64,000 nucleotides of DNA from Nocardia acidivorans NBRC 108247 (GTDB lineage Bacteria > Actinomycetota > Actinomycetes > Mycobacteriales > Mycobacteriaceae). Every line of letters starts with the position of its first letter. Within the stretch, counting starts at the first letter, position 1. This document shows, piece after piece, positions 1 to 8,232 of the stretch. The stretch is taken from NCBI RefSeq assembly GCF_001625085.1, contig NZ_BDAW01000008.1:1-64000 (forward strand), written 5' to 3'. Under the pieces are notes generated by a model, which ran no database searches, was not told the DNA's origin, and saw only the letters and a program-made list of their open reading frames with translations. The translations under genes and the position numbers were made by a program.

Positions 1-177
1 CCCCTGCTCGGCCACGGTGCACCAGTGGTGGGCGGCCCGCTCCCGGCCGGTGCCTCGGATCACTGGGCGTCGAAAACCGTGCCGCTCCTTGGCAATCCGG
101 TGGTGTGGCCGAAGTTGTGCGAACACATCGGGGTGACGGTTCGGGGTGGCGGGATGCGGCGGGTAACGTCGAGGGCT
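1..177. other. Left-edge non-coding or unresolved stretch
   Basis: This stretch precedes the first confident gene. The frame of the M24 peptidase stays open upstream to position 25, but that extension does not look like the family N-terminus. I see no RNA gene or clear promoter. It may contain the promoter of the peptidase or the edge of a gene outside the window. Confidence 0.4.
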
Positions 178-1305
178 ATGAGCTCTCATGACGAGTCACG
201 GTTCACAGCGGACGTCTACGGGGCGCGATTGGAGCGGGCGGCCGAGTTGACCCGGGCCGCCCACCTGGACGCGCTGCTCATCACCCCCGGACCGGATCTG
301 CAGTATCTGCTCGGTTCCCGGGCGCAGTCGTTCGAGCGGCTGACCTGCCTGGTGGTCCCGGCGTCGGGTGCGACACCGTCGGTGGTGATCCCGAAGATGG
401 AACTCGCCTCGCTCGGCGCGTCCGCGGTCGCGGAGCTGGGTGTGCAGGTGGTGGATTGGGTCGACGGCGTCGATCCGTACGCGCTGGTGAAATCGATCCT
501 CAATGCCGGTGCGCGCACCGCGGTCGACGACGCCATGCCCGCACTGCATCTGCTGCCCATTGCCGAGCGCTTCGGCACGCTGCCGGTATCGGCCACTCCG
601 GTGCTGCGCGAACTGCGAATGTCCAAGGACGCCACTGAGATCGACGCGTTGCGGCGCGCGGGCGCGGCCATCGACCGGGTGCACGCGCGCATGGGCGAGT
701 TCCTGCGCGCCGGTCGCACCGAGGCCGAGGTGGCGGCCGATATCACCGCCGCGATCATCGCCGAGGGCCATACCCGCGCCGCGTTCGTGATCGTGGGCAG
801 TGGCCCGCACGGCGCGGATCCGCATCACGAGGTCTCCGATCGGGTGATCGAGGACGGTGATGTGGTGGTCATCGATATCGGCGGTCCGGTGGAGCCGGGT
901 TACTTCTCCGACTCGACCCGCACGTATGTGCTGGGCGAGCCCTCCGAGGAGGTGGCCGAGCGGTTCGCGGTGCTCGAGCGGGCGCAGGCCGCGTCGGTGG
1001 CGTCGGTGCGGCCCGGGGTGAGCGCGCAGTCCGTCGACGCCGCCGCCCGCGATGTGCTGGTCGCGGCCGAACTGGGTGACTATTTCGTGCACCGCACCGG
1101 TCACGGCATCGGCCTGTCCGTGCACGAGGAGCCGTACATCGTCGCGGGCAATGATCTGGTCCTCGAGGAGGGCATGGCGTTCAGCATCGAGCCGGGCATC
1201 TACTTCGTCGGCGAATGGGGTGCGCGCATCGAGGACATCGTGGTGGTGACCGCGGACGGCTGCGAATCGATGAACAAGCGCCCGCACGGGCTCACCCAGC
1301 TGTAA
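178..1305 (+). CDS. M24 family metallopeptidase (Xaa-Pro dipeptidase/aminopeptidase type)
   Basis: This is a cytosolic metal-dependent peptidase that removes N-terminal residues next to proline or cleaves Xaa-Pro dipeptides. The 375-residue protein has an N-terminal creatinase/prolidase-like domain (about 1-145) and a C-terminal pita-bread domain. All five expected metal ligands are visible: D233 in VIDIGG, D245 in FSDSTRTY, H309 in RTGHGIG, E338 in SIEPG and E352 in RIED. I chose the ATG at 178 because the upstream in-frame extension does not resemble the family. Mycobacterium tuberculosis pepE (Rv2089c) also lies a few genes from the Rv2072c-Rv2074 genes matched below, so the neighbourhood is partly conserved. 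The exact substrate is not determinable. Confidence 0.88.
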   Translation: MSSHDESRFTADVYGARLERAAELTRAAHLDALLITPGPDLQYLLGSRAQSFERLTCLVVPASGATPSVVIPKMELASLGASAVAELGVQVVDWVDGVDPYALVKSILNAGARTAVDDAMPALHLLPIAERFGTLPVSATPVLRELRMSKDATEIDALRRAGAAIDRVHARMGEFLRAGRTEAEVAADITAAIIAEGHTRAAFVIVGSGPHGADPHHEVSDRVIEDGDVVVIDIGGPVEPGYFSDSTRTYVLGEPSEEVAERFAVLERAQAASVASVRPGVSAQSVDAAARDVLVAAELGDYFVHRTGHGIGLSVHEEPYIVAGNDLVLEEGMAFSIEPGIYFVGEWGARIEDIVVVTADGCESMNKRPHGLTQL

Positions 1306-1330
1306 GAGGCTGTACGTCAAGACATTTCGA

Positions 1331-1358
1331 CGGGCTCCGAGGTGAATCCGGGAGCCCG
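1331..1358. terminator. Possible terminator after the M24 peptidase
   Basis: An 8-bp perfect inverted repeat (CGGGCTCC and GGAGCCCG) with a 12-nt loop lies between the end of the peptidase gene and the convergent F420 enzyme gene. No U-tract follows, as is common in actinomycetes. It could serve both strands. Confidence 0.5.
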
Positions 1359-1378
1359 CCGGGTGTCCGGAACCGGGT

Positions 1379-1804
1379 TCAGAGCTCGACGGGCGCGACC
1401 GGCTTGAAGCCGCTGCTGGACAGTACGCGCCGCACGGCGATCGCGATGACCACGCGGTTCGGATTCACCCGGGGCGTGCGGTAGCGGCTCGCGTACCGCT
1501 GCTCCGCCTCGGCGACCGACGCCGGATCGTCGAGCACCGTCGCGGGTCCCTCCAGGGTGAGCCAGCGAGCCCCGTCGACCTGGCTGACCGCCGCATGCCC
1601 GCCGCGCCGCGCATTGCGCACCTTCACCGAGCCGCCGTCGGCGATGACGCGCGCGATCCCGGCCTCGGGATCCCAGGTGAAGCCCACCGCGACCACGTGC
1701 GGGGTGCCGTCGGCGCGCAGCGTGGTGAGGGTGGCGAGGTGCCGTTCGGTGACGAATTCGAGGGCGGCGGGGGTGAGCTCGGAGCGCGTCGAGGTGGTGG
1801 GCAT
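1379..1804 (-). CDS. F420-dependent reductase of the Rv2074 (biliverdin reductase) type
   Basis: This 141-residue protein has the split beta-barrel fold of pyridoxamine-phosphate-oxidase-like F420 enzymes. It closely resembles M. tuberculosis Rv2074, an F420H2-dependent biliverdin reductase, from memory: [20 protein letters not shown] near the N-terminus, [15 protein letters not shown] in the middle and [12 protein letters not shown] near the C-terminus. Length also matches (Rv2074 is about 137 residues). The ATG at 1804 is preferred over longer in-frame extensions because it gives the family length. The order Rv2074, SDR, cobL is conserved with M. tuberculosis, which strengthens the assignment. 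Biliverdin as the true substrate is family knowledge, not shown here. Confidence 0.85.
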   Translation of the reverse strand: MPTTSTRSELTPAALEFVTERHLATLTTLRADGTPHVVAVGFTWDPEAGIARVIADGGSVKVRNARRGGHAAVSQVDGARWLTLEGPATVLDDPASVAEAEQRYASRYRTPRVNPNRVVIAIAVRRVLSSSGFKPVAPVEL

Positions 1805-1892
1805 GGCGACGACGCTAGCAAGCGGATCCGGGCGCAGCGGTTCGGCCACTTGGCGCGCCGGGCCGGACCGGGCCAATGGCAGACTGTTCGCC

Positions 1893-2654
1893 ATGGGATT
1901 GGGTTCGCGGGACGCCGATGCGGGCGTCGTATTGCTGCTGGGTGGACGGAGTGAGATCGGGCTCGAGGTGGCGCGGCGACTCGCGCCGGGGCGCGTGGTG
2001 GTGCTGGCGGCGCGCCGCGCCGATGATCTCGGTCCGCAGCGAGCCGAATTGAGCGCGGCGGGTGCGGCGCAGGTGCACTGCGTGGAATTCGACGCCGATG
2101 ATTTCGCGAGTCATCAGCCGCTGTTGGAGAAGGTGATCGGTGAGCACGGTCCGCTCGGGGTGACGGTGCTGGCCTTCGGTGTACTGGGTGATCAGGCGCG
2201 CGCGGAACGCGAGGCGGCGCATGCGGTCGCGGTGGTGCAGACCGATTATGTGGCGCAGGTGAGTGTGCTCACCAATCTGGCGAATCTGTTGCGCGCGCAG
2301 GGAAGTGGGCAGATCGTGGCGTTCAGCTCGATCGCGGGCGTGCGGGTGCGGCGGTCCAATTACGTGTACGGCTCGGCCAAGGCGGGGCTGGACGGGTTCG
2401 TGAACGGATTGCAGGATGCTTTGCACGGCACCGGAATTCATCTGCTGCTGGTGCGTTCGGGCTTCGTCATCGGGCGGATGACCGCGGGAATGGATCCGGC
2501 TCCGCTGTCCAGCACGCCCGATCAGGTGGCCGATGCGGTGGTGTCGGCGCTGTATCGGCGCTCGCGCGTGGTGAATGTGCCGCGCCGCATCAAATTGCTG
2601 TTCATTGCCATGCACTATGTGCCGCAATCGATCTGGCGGCGGATGCCGCGATGA
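1893..2654 (+). CDS. DprE2-like short-chain dehydrogenase (Rv2073c counterpart)
   Basis: This is a 253-residue NAD(P)-dependent short-chain dehydrogenase. The nucleotide-binding motif is [10 protein letters not shown] (residues 14-23). The catalytic serine is in FSSIAG (about 145-146), with Y159 and K163 in YGSAK. The N-terminal motif, the LAFGVLGD segment and the C-terminal SIWRRMPR tail resemble DprE2, the decaprenylphosphoryl-arabinose-forming reductase, but the neighbours place it as the Rv2073c-type paralogue beside cobL. The stop codon overlaps the cobL start as ATGA, so the two are likely translationally coupled. The ATG at 1893 was chosen because upstream in-frame sequence lies antisense to the previous gene. 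Confidence 0.85.
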   Translation: MGLGSRDADAGVVLLLGGRSEIGLEVARRLAPGRVVVLAARRADDLGPQRAELSAAGAAQVHCVEFDADDFASHQPLLEKVIGEHGPLGVTVLAFGVLGDQARAEREAAHAVAVVQTDYVAQVSVLTNLANLLRAQGSGQIVAFSSIAGVRVRRSNYVYGSAKAGLDGFVNGLQDALHGTGIHLLLVRSGFVIGRMTAGMDPAPLSSTPDQVADAVVSALYRRSRVVNVPRRIKLLFIAMHYVPQSIWRRMPR

Positions 2655-3904
2655 CGGGAACGCCCGCGGTCGACTGGCCGGTGAGCGAGCCAATGGTGGT
2701 CGCCGGTCTCGGCGCGGACGGCTGGGACGGGCTGGGTGGCCCGGCCCGGCGCGCCATCGCCGCCGCGCAGGTGCTGCTGGGTTCCCCGCGTCAGCTGGCG
2801 TTGATTCCGGCGGCGGAGAGCGCCGCCGCGCGGGTGCCGTGGCCCTCGCCGCTGCTGCCCGCACTGCCGGGCCTGTTGAATCGGTATGCGGGGCAACGAG
2901 TGTGCGTCCTGGCCAGCGGTGATCCGATGTTCTTCGGTATCGGTGTGACGCTGACCCGCCTGCTGGGGGCGGCGGCGGTGCGTGTGCTGCCGCAACCCTC
3001 CTCGGCGTCGCTGGCGTGCGCCCGTCTCGGTTGGAGCCTGGCCGAGACCCCCGTGGTGAGCGCCGTGGGCCGTCCATTGGAGACGGTCCTGCCCGAATTA
3101 TCCGACGGTAGGCGCATTCTCGTATTGAGCTCGGATGAGCGCACCCCGGGGCTGCTGGCGGAGCTGTTGTCGCGCAATGGTTTCGGTGCCTCCGCCCTGA
3201 CCGTACTGGAGCAGCTGGGCGGTCCGGATGAACGCCTAGGCACCGGCACCGCCGCGAATTGGCGGCGGCCGCCGGGTGATCCGCTGAATATCGTCGCGGT
3301 CGACTGCGTCGCGTCCCCGGAATTCCCCCGCCTGACCCGGGTTCCCGGTTTGCCGGATGCGGTCTACACCGGCGACGGACAACTCACCAAATACGAAATT
3401 CGCACCCTGACGATCGCCGCGCTCGCGCCCGCGCCCGGTGAATTGCTGTGGGATGTCGGCGGCGGCTCGGGCACCATTGCCATCGAGTGGTGCCGTACCC
3501 ATTCGGCGTGCCGTGCGATCGCCTTCGAAAAGGTCGAGCCGCGCCGCAAGCAGATCGCCGAAAACGCTGCCGCCCTGGGCGTTCCGAGTATCGATATTCA
3601 GGGTTCGGCACCCGAATCCTTTGCCGGGCTGCCGATCCCGGACGCGATCTTCCTCGGCGGCGGGCTGACCCGTGCCGGCCTCTTCGAGGCCTGCTGGGAG
3701 CACCTGCCCACCGGTGGCCGACTGGTCGCCAATGCCGTGACCGCGGAATCGGAAGCGGTGTTGACCACGCTGTACGCCCGATACGGCGGCAGTCTGCGCC
3801 GCTTCCAGATTCATCGTGCCGAACCCCTCGGCGGCTTCACCGCCTGGCGACCGCAATTGCCGGTCACCCAGTGGACGGTGACCAAGCCGGGGTCGGCCGG
3901 TTAG
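2651..3904 (+). CDS. cobL: Precorrin-6Y C5,15-methyltransferase (decarboxylating) CobL
   Basis: CobL methylates precorrin-6Y at C5 and C15 and decarboxylates the C12 acetate, giving precorrin-8X in aerobic cobalamin synthesis. The 417-residue protein has the expected two halves. The N-terminal tetrapyrrole methylase (CbiE-like) starts with VVAGLGADGWDGL and contains LASGDPMFFGIG (about 84-95). The C-terminal SAM methyltransferase (CbiT-like) contains LLWDVGGGSGTIAIEW. The start overlaps the SDR stop as ATGA. The precorrin reductase and other methyltransferases (cobK, cobIJ, cobH) lie 56 kb away at the other end of the window, an unusual separation compared with M. tuberculosis. Confidence 0.95.
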   Translation: MTGTPAVDWPVSEPMVVAGLGADGWDGLGGPARRAIAAAQVLLGSPRQLALIPAAESAAARVPWPSPLLPALPGLLNRYAGQRVCVLASGDPMFFGIGVTLTRLLGAAAVRVLPQPSSASLACARLGWSLAETPVVSAVGRPLETVLPELSDGRRILVLSSDERTPGLLAELLSRNGFGASALTVLEQLGGPDERLGTGTAANWRRPPGDPLNIVAVDCVASPEFPRLTRVPGLPDAVYTGDGQLTKYEIRTLTIAALAPAPGELLWDVGGGSGTIAIEWCRTHSACRAIAFEKVEPRRKQIAENAAALGVPSIDIQGSAPESFAGLPIPDAIFLGGGLTRAGLFEACWEHLPTGGRLVANAVTAESEAVLTTLYARYGGSLRRFQIHRAEPLGGFTAWRPQLPVTQWTVTKPGSAG

Positions 3905-3975
3905 GTCGCTCCAATCTCCAAGATCATCGTTAGAGTGGTGCTGCCAGCAGGAATTGATCTGCCCGAGAGGGAGGC

Positions 3976-4488
3976 ATGGTGAGCCGGGTAGCCGACAGTG
4001 TCCTTCGGCCCTTCGACACGATCGTGGCGTATGCCGATGCGCCGGTGTGGATCGTGACGGCTCGGTCCGAGGAGCGCCGGGCGGGTTGTCTGGTGGGTTT
4101 CGCCGCCCAGGTGAGCATCGAACCGCGCCGCTTCCTGGTCGGCCTCTCCACCGCGAACCACACCTTCACCATCGCCGAGGGCGCCCGGCACCTCGCGGTC
4201 CACCTGCTCGATGCCGACGGATTCGCACTGGCCCAGCTCTTCGGCGCCGAAACCGGTGTGGAACTGGACAAATTCGAACACTGCGACTGGCATACCGGCC
4301 CGCACGGACTACCCATCCTGGGCGGGGCCGCGGGCTGGTTCACCGGCGAGGTCGTCCAGCGCGTGGAGTTCGGCGATCACATCGGCTTCGTCCTGGCCCC
4401 GACCGCCGCCCACGCCCCCGCCGCACCGGTCCGCAGCCTCCGCTACGACAAAGTCGCCGACCTCGACCCCGGACAACCGGCGGACTGA
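3976..4488 (+). CDS. Flavin reductase-like FMN-binding split-barrel protein
   Basis: The 170-residue protein resembles the flavin reductase-like domain family, which binds FMN and reduces flavins or serves a monooxygenase. Typical features are the early VWIVTA strand, GCLVGFAAQVSIEPRRFLVGLS and the NHTFTIAEGARHLAVHLL segment. The start ATG at 3976 follows GAGAGGGAGG, a good ribosome-binding site. It stands alone, 71 bp after cobL, with a probable promoter in the gap. The partner oxygenase, if any, is not evident. Function beyond flavin binding is inference. Confidence 0.72.
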   Translation: MVSRVADSVLRPFDTIVAYADAPVWIVTARSEERRAGCLVGFAAQVSIEPRRFLVGLSTANHTFTIAEGARHLAVHLLDADGFALAQLFGAETGVELDKFEHCDWHTGPHGLPILGGAAGWFTGEVVQRVEFGDHIGFVLAPTAAHAPAAPVRSLRYDKVADLDPGQPAD

Positions 4489-4563
4489 TCCCCTTCCGGC
4501 AGTGTGCCTCGGCCGGATCGGACGATCCGGGTGGTGCGCGCCTGACCGGTGATCACCGCGGAT

Positions 4564-5037
4564 TCAGTTCGCATCCTTGTCGAAGGCGGTGAGCAGCATG
4601 TCCAGGGCGGTCGCGACCGTCATGGTGAGCACGTGGGCGGGATCGCCGTCGAACTGTTCGTGGCGGGCCCACTGCCGATCACCGGTATCGATCGCCAGCC
4701 ACACCGAGCCCGCGGGTTCGCCGTCCTGCGGGTCGGGGCCTCCGACCCCGGTGACCGCGACGGCGAGGTCCGCTCCGAGCAGCTCGCGCACCCCGGCCGC
4801 CATCGCCCGGGCTGCGGTTTCCGACACCACCGGCACCTCGGGGACGCCGAGTACCCGATGTTTGACCTGCGTGCCGTAGGCCACCACGGCACCGCGCAAC
4901 CAGTGCGCCGAATCGGGTGCGGCGCCCAGGGCCGACGACAGCTTTCCGCAGGTGAGCGATTCCGCGGCCGCGATCGTACGTCCTGAGGTCTGTGCGGCGG
5001 CGGCTACACGGTGGGCGGTCTCATCGATTCCGGACAT
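4564..5037 (-). CDS. pncC: CinA C-terminal domain protein, nicotinamide-nucleotide amidohydrolase PncC
   Basis: PncC hydrolyses nicotinamide mononucleotide to nicotinate mononucleotide and ammonia in the pyridine nucleotide salvage cycle. The 157-residue protein consists only of the CinA C-terminal domain. Visible motifs are IAAAESLTCG (about 21-30), GAVVAYGTQVKHRVLGV and AVTGVGGPDPQDG. The length is normal for stand-alone PncC. It is a single gene transcribed towards the flavin reductase gene and divergent from the heme-oxygenase-like gene at 5125. Confidence 0.88.
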   Translation of the reverse strand: MSGIDETAHRVAAAAQTSGRTIAAAESLTCGKLSSALGAAPDSAHWLRGAVVAYGTQVKHRVLGVPEVPVVSETAARAMAAGVRELLGADLAVAVTGVGGPDPQDGEPAGSVWLAIDTGDRQWARHEQFDGDPAHVLTMTVATALDMLLTAFDKDAN

Positions 5038-5124
5038 CGGTCGAATTCTACCGGGGCGGCCGACCGGAGCCGGTTGGCAACGGCGGTAGTGGGTATGTCG
5101 GCTGCGAAGGGAGTGTGATCATCG

Positions 5125-6126
5125 ATGGCCGATTCCCAGGCGTTCGCCTGCACGGCGGTACTGCCCCCACCGCGGGGCGAGGTTTCCGCCGCGCTGGTGG
5201 AGATCTTGCGCCGACTGCCCGCCGAGCATCCGAGTTTTCCCGATGTGGTCGATCCGGATCCGTACGGCGAGGATCTGCAGCTGGCTCTGCACCTGTGCTA
5301 CGAACTGCATTACCACGGCTTCGAGGCGGTCGATCCCGCCTGGGAGTGGGATCCGGAACTGCTGCGCTTGCGCGCGGAGCTGGAGCGACCCTTTCTCGAC
5401 GCGTTGCGCGGGGATGTCAAAGGTGGTGAGGATGTCCGAGAAGAGTTGTCGCGGTTGCTGATCGAGCCGATCGAGGCCGCCGACATCAGTCAGTACCTAC
5501 TTCAGGAGGGTGACTGGGCGCAGCTGCGTGAGTATTTGGCGCAGCGGTCGATCTACCATCACAAAGAGGGCGATCCGCACGCATGGGCCATCCCGCGGCT
5601 GTTCGGGCAGGAGAAGGCTTCGCTGGTCGCGGTCGAATTCGACGAGTTCGGTGGTGGACGCGGGGAGCGGCTGCATGCGCAATTGTTCCGCGATCTGCTG
5701 ACGGGCGCGGGCCTGGACAACGGGTATCTGCACTATCTCGACAGCACGCCCGCGCCGATGCTGGCGGTGGTGAACATGATGTCGCTGTTCGGATTGCACC
5801 GCCGGTGGCGCGGTGCGTTGGTCGGACAGTTGGCGAATGCGGAGATCACCTCCTCGCCGTCGGCACGGCGGATGGTGGAAGCACTGGAGAAGCTGAACGC
5901 GCCCATCGAATGCGTGCGCTTCTACGCCGAGCATGTGGAGGCGGACGCGGTACACGAACAGGTCATGCGCCACGACGTGGTGGAGAATCTGCTGCGGCAT
6001 GAGCCCGCGCTCGCGGAGTCGGTGGCCTTCGGGATTCAGGCCACGAATCTGCTCGAAGACCGCTTCAGCGCGCACGTGCTGGGGAGTTGGCGGGCGGGGC
6101 AGAGCAGCCTGCGCGTCACGACGTAG
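5125..6126 (+). CDS. Iron-containing redox enzyme family protein (heme-oxygenase-like fold)
   Basis: The 333-residue protein matches the iron-containing redox enzyme family, helical proteins with a heme-oxygenase-like fold, some of which are diiron oxidases. Characteristic segments are LHLCYELHYHGF (about 53-64), the QYLLQEGDWAQLREYLAQRSIYHHKE region, HAWAIPRL and the C-terminal FYAEHVEADAVHEQ with metal-ligand-type Glu and His residues. Its reaction is not known. Its 3' end overlaps the convergent CDGSH iron-sulfur gene by about 11 bp, a pairing I recall from other actinobacteria. Confidence 0.75.
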   Translation: MADSQAFACTAVLPPPRGEVSAALVEILRRLPAEHPSFPDVVDPDPYGEDLQLALHLCYELHYHGFEAVDPAWEWDPELLRLRAELERPFLDALRGDVKGGEDVREELSRLLIEPIEAADISQYLLQEGDWAQLREYLAQRSIYHHKEGDPHAWAIPRLFGQEKASLVAVEFDEFGGGRGERLHAQLFRDLLTGAGLDNGYLHYLDSTPAPMLAVVNMMSLFGLHRRWRGALVGQLANAEITSSPSARRMVEALEKLNAPIECVRFYAEHVEADAVHEQVMRHDVVENLLRHEPALAESVAFGIQATNLLEDRFSAHVLGSWRAGQSSLRVTT

Positions 6127-6361
6127 GGCGGGCGCGCTTGCGATGGCTGGTATCGCAGAGCGGAAAGGTCTTGCTGCGCTTGCACATACAGAGAGCGACC
6201 AGGAATCGATCGGAGCAGACCGTGGTCCCGTCCTCGCGGACCAACTCCACGGGACCCTCGACCATGGCGGGGCCGCCGGGTACGAACGTGATCCTGCGTC
6301 TTTGCGCCCCCGGCGGGGGAGCGGGTTCGCACCTGTCCTGGCCGGAGCGATCTTCGGTCAT
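6116..6361 (-). CDS. CDGSH-type iron-sulfur protein
   Basis: This small protein of 81 residues carries a CDGSH-type [2Fe-2S] binding motif, CMCKRSKTFPLCDTSH, near its C-terminus. The three Cys and one His ligands are intact, and the usual CDGSH glycine is replaced by Thr (CDTSH). The N-terminal half has the usual strand VPGGPAMVEGPVELV. I chose the ATG at 6361; longer in-frame extensions have no family resemblance. It converges on and overlaps the heme-oxygenase-like gene, so the pair may be co-regulated or act together in iron or redox chemistry. Confidence 0.82.
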   Translation of the reverse strand: MTEDRSGQDRCEPAPPPGAQRRRITFVPGGPAMVEGPVELVREDGTTVCSDRFLVALCMCKRSKTFPLCDTSHRKRARPTS

Positions 6362-6476
6362 GGCACACCTCCTGATCTTGGCTGTACCCCGTTCGACGGT
6401 GGTCAACCCGCCGGAACCGGCTGCGATGAGGAATGCGCGGGGTTGAATTCGACGTGGGGCGAGTTTTCGAGAAGGG

Positions 6477-6590
6477 CCGCGCATTGGCGATGGCGGCACC
6501 CGCGGCCACCACGTAGAGATTCATCAGCCTCTCGTCGAAAGGATCGAACGCCGAGACCGAATAGCTGTAGCACCGCGAATCCTGGACCAA
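6477..6590 (-). pseudogene. GAF-domain remnant
   Basis: Translated on the minus strand, this stretch gives a peptide containing FDPFDERLMNLYVVAAG followed by AAIANAR. That is the typical final helix of GAF domains found in ANTAR-type and other regulators. Nothing upstream supplies the rest of the domain, and downstream the frame degenerates before running into the CDGSH gene in another register. I interpret it as a decayed fragment. Chance resemblance is possible. Confidence 0.35.
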
Positions 6591-6674
6591 TCCAGCTTGC
6601 GCATACGGCAGGACGGGGACCCTCGAGCGAATGTGAGTGGCGGTCGGCGCGATTGACAGTACCGATGACGGCTG

Positions 6675-6705
6675 TTACTAATTAATTAGTGGGCTAGCTA
6701 ATTCA
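6675..6705. promoter_or_regulatory. Operator-like site A upstream of the carotenoid oxygenase operon
   Basis: This AT-rich site stands out in GC-rich DNA. It contains the perfect palindrome ACTAATTAATTAGT (6677-6690) followed by GGGCTAGCTAATT. The 21-bp core at 6683-6703 matches the site before the E1 operon (25647-25667) at 16 positions and the site between the P450 and SDR genes (22572-22592) at 13. It lies about 50 bp before the start codon, as expected for a TetR-type operator. The regulator is inferred to be the TetR at 24919. Confidence 0.65.
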
Positions 6706-6752
6706 CCTGCCCATGCCGTCGCGCCGCTGCGGACGCATCGCGAGGAGATCAT

Positions 6753-8201
6753 ATGGCCGGCACGGACTTTCGCCCGAGTCCCTTCCTGGTCGGACATCAT
6801 CGGCCCACTCGGATGGAGGTGGACGCCCCGGATCTGTTCGTGCTGGGGGAATTGCCGCCGGATCTGGCCGGGGTGTTCTATCGCAACGGAGCCGAGCCGC
6901 TGTATCCGCCGACCGCCGAGGACTACCACTGGTTCGACGGCGACGGGATGGTGTACGCGTTCTTCCTCGAGGGCGGGCGGGTGTCGATGCGCAACCGCTG
7001 GGTGCGCACGGACAAGTTCCGGCTCGAAACCGAGCACCGCAGAAGGCTGTTCGGGGTGCACGGTAATCCCGCGACCAGCGATCCGCTGGCGGCCGGCACC
7101 CGGTACAACACCGCCAATACGAACATCGTCATCCACGGTGGCAAGCTGCTGGCGCTGATGGAGGGCGCACCGCCGGTCGAGCTGGACCCCCGTACGCTGG
7201 ACACGATCGGCGAGGAGCATTACGGCGGTGTCGTGACCACCACCTTCTCCGCTCATCCCAAGGTGGATCACCGCACCGGAGAGCTGATCAATATCGGCTC
7301 GCTCGCGCGCCGGGGTGGCACCCGACCCGAAATCCGCTACGACATCATCGATTTCGACGGGGTGCCGATCAAGACCGAGACCATCCCGATGCCGCATCAG
7401 AGCATGATGCACACCTTCTTCGTCACCGAGAACCATGTGGTCTTTCCGGTCACGCCACTGGATGTGAGCATCGCGCGCGCGATATCGGGCGGTCCGATGG
7501 TCGCCTGGGATCCGGATCGGCCGACGAAACTGGGTGTCATGCCGCGCCGGGGGACCGCGTCGCAGGTGCGCTGGTTCGAGGCCGAACCGCGCCAGATGAT
7601 GCACGAGGCCAATGTCTGGGAGCAGGACGGCCGCCTGATCGCCGATGTCGCGGCGGCCGACGGCACCGCACTGTTCCCGGATCTCCACGGCCGCAGGCGA
7701 TCTCACCGGGAGACCCGGCAGAGCCTACGGCGCTGGATCATCGATCCGGCCGCCGCCACCGATGTGGTGCGCGAGGAGATCGTCAACGACCGGGATATCC
7801 AGTTCCCGCGTCCGGACGATCGACTCATGACCCGTCGCACCGATCACGCCTTCGCCAATAGCAATCTGCATTCGGTGGACGGCCGCGCGGACGGTATGGA
7901 CGCGGTACTGCGGGTGGACACCCGCACCGGCGCAGAGGATCTGTACCACTTCGGGGACGGCGCGGCGGCCGGTGAACTGATCTTCGCCCCGCGCGTCGGC
8001 GGCCTCGGCGAACTCGATGGTTACGCCCTGACGCTGATGCATCGCGCGCACGCGTGCGAAACCGAGCTGGTGGTGTTCGATGCGGGTGATCTGGCCGCCG
8101 GACCGTTGGCGCGGGTGCTGATCCCGTTCGCCATTCCGAGCGGATTCCATTGCAACTACTACAGCGTCGACAGTCCGCTCTATCGCCAGGCGATGGGGTA
8201 A
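6753..8201 (+). CDS. Carotenoid cleavage oxygenase family protein (CCD 1)
   Basis: This is a 482-residue member of the non-heme iron carotenoid/stilbene cleavage dioxygenase family, which splits a conjugated double bond with O2 to give two carbonyl products. The four iron-binding histidines of the seven-bladed propeller are visible: H168 in SAHPK, H220 in MMHTFF, H284 in MMHEANVWE and H466 in GFHCNYY near the C-terminus. The early GVFYRNG and WFDGDGMVYAF motifs are also typical. ATG at 6753 follows GGAGATC. It is followed closely by an aldehyde dehydrogenase, which fits oxidation of the aldehyde product. Carotenoid, apocarotenoid and stilbene-type substrates cannot be told apart from sequence alone. 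Confidence 0.9.
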   Translation: MAGTDFRPSPFLVGHHRPTRMEVDAPDLFVLGELPPDLAGVFYRNGAEPLYPPTAEDYHWFDGDGMVYAFFLEGGRVSMRNRWVRTDKFRLETEHRRRLFGVHGNPATSDPLAAGTRYNTANTNIVIHGGKLLALMEGAPPVELDPRTLDTIGEEHYGGVVTTTFSAHPKVDHRTGELINIGSLARRGGTRPEIRYDIIDFDGVPIKTETIPMPHQSMMHTFFVTENHVVFPVTPLDVSIARAISGGPMVAWDPDRPTKLGVMPRRGTASQVRWFEAEPRQMMHEANVWEQDGRLIADVAAADGTALFPDLHGRRRSHRETRQSLRRWIIDPAAATDVVREEIVNDRDIQFPRPDDRLMTRRTDHAFANSNLHSVDGRADGMDAVLRVDTRTGAEDLYHFGDGAAAGELIFAPRVGGLGELDGYALTLMHRAHACETELVVFDAGDLAAGPLARVLIPFAIPSGFHCNYYSVDSPLYRQAMG

Positions 8202-8232
8202 TCGCAGCGCGAGAGCACAGGAGTGCCACGGC

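Larger units (their letters stand above)
6362..6752. other. Intergenic region with a GAF-like remnant and the first shared operator
   Basis: About 390 bp without an intact gene. It holds a short minus-strand stretch resembling the end of a GAF domain (6477-6590) and, close to the carotenoid oxygenase gene, an AT-rich operator-like sequence (6675-6705). The promoter of the 6753 operon must lie here. Confidence 0.6.

Noticed and set aside
1815..3077. Long minus-strand open frame opposite the SDR and cobL genes
   Set aside because: It is rich in Arg, Pro and His, has no family resemblance and lies entirely antisense to two well-supported genes. This is the usual effect of high GC on the opposite strand.
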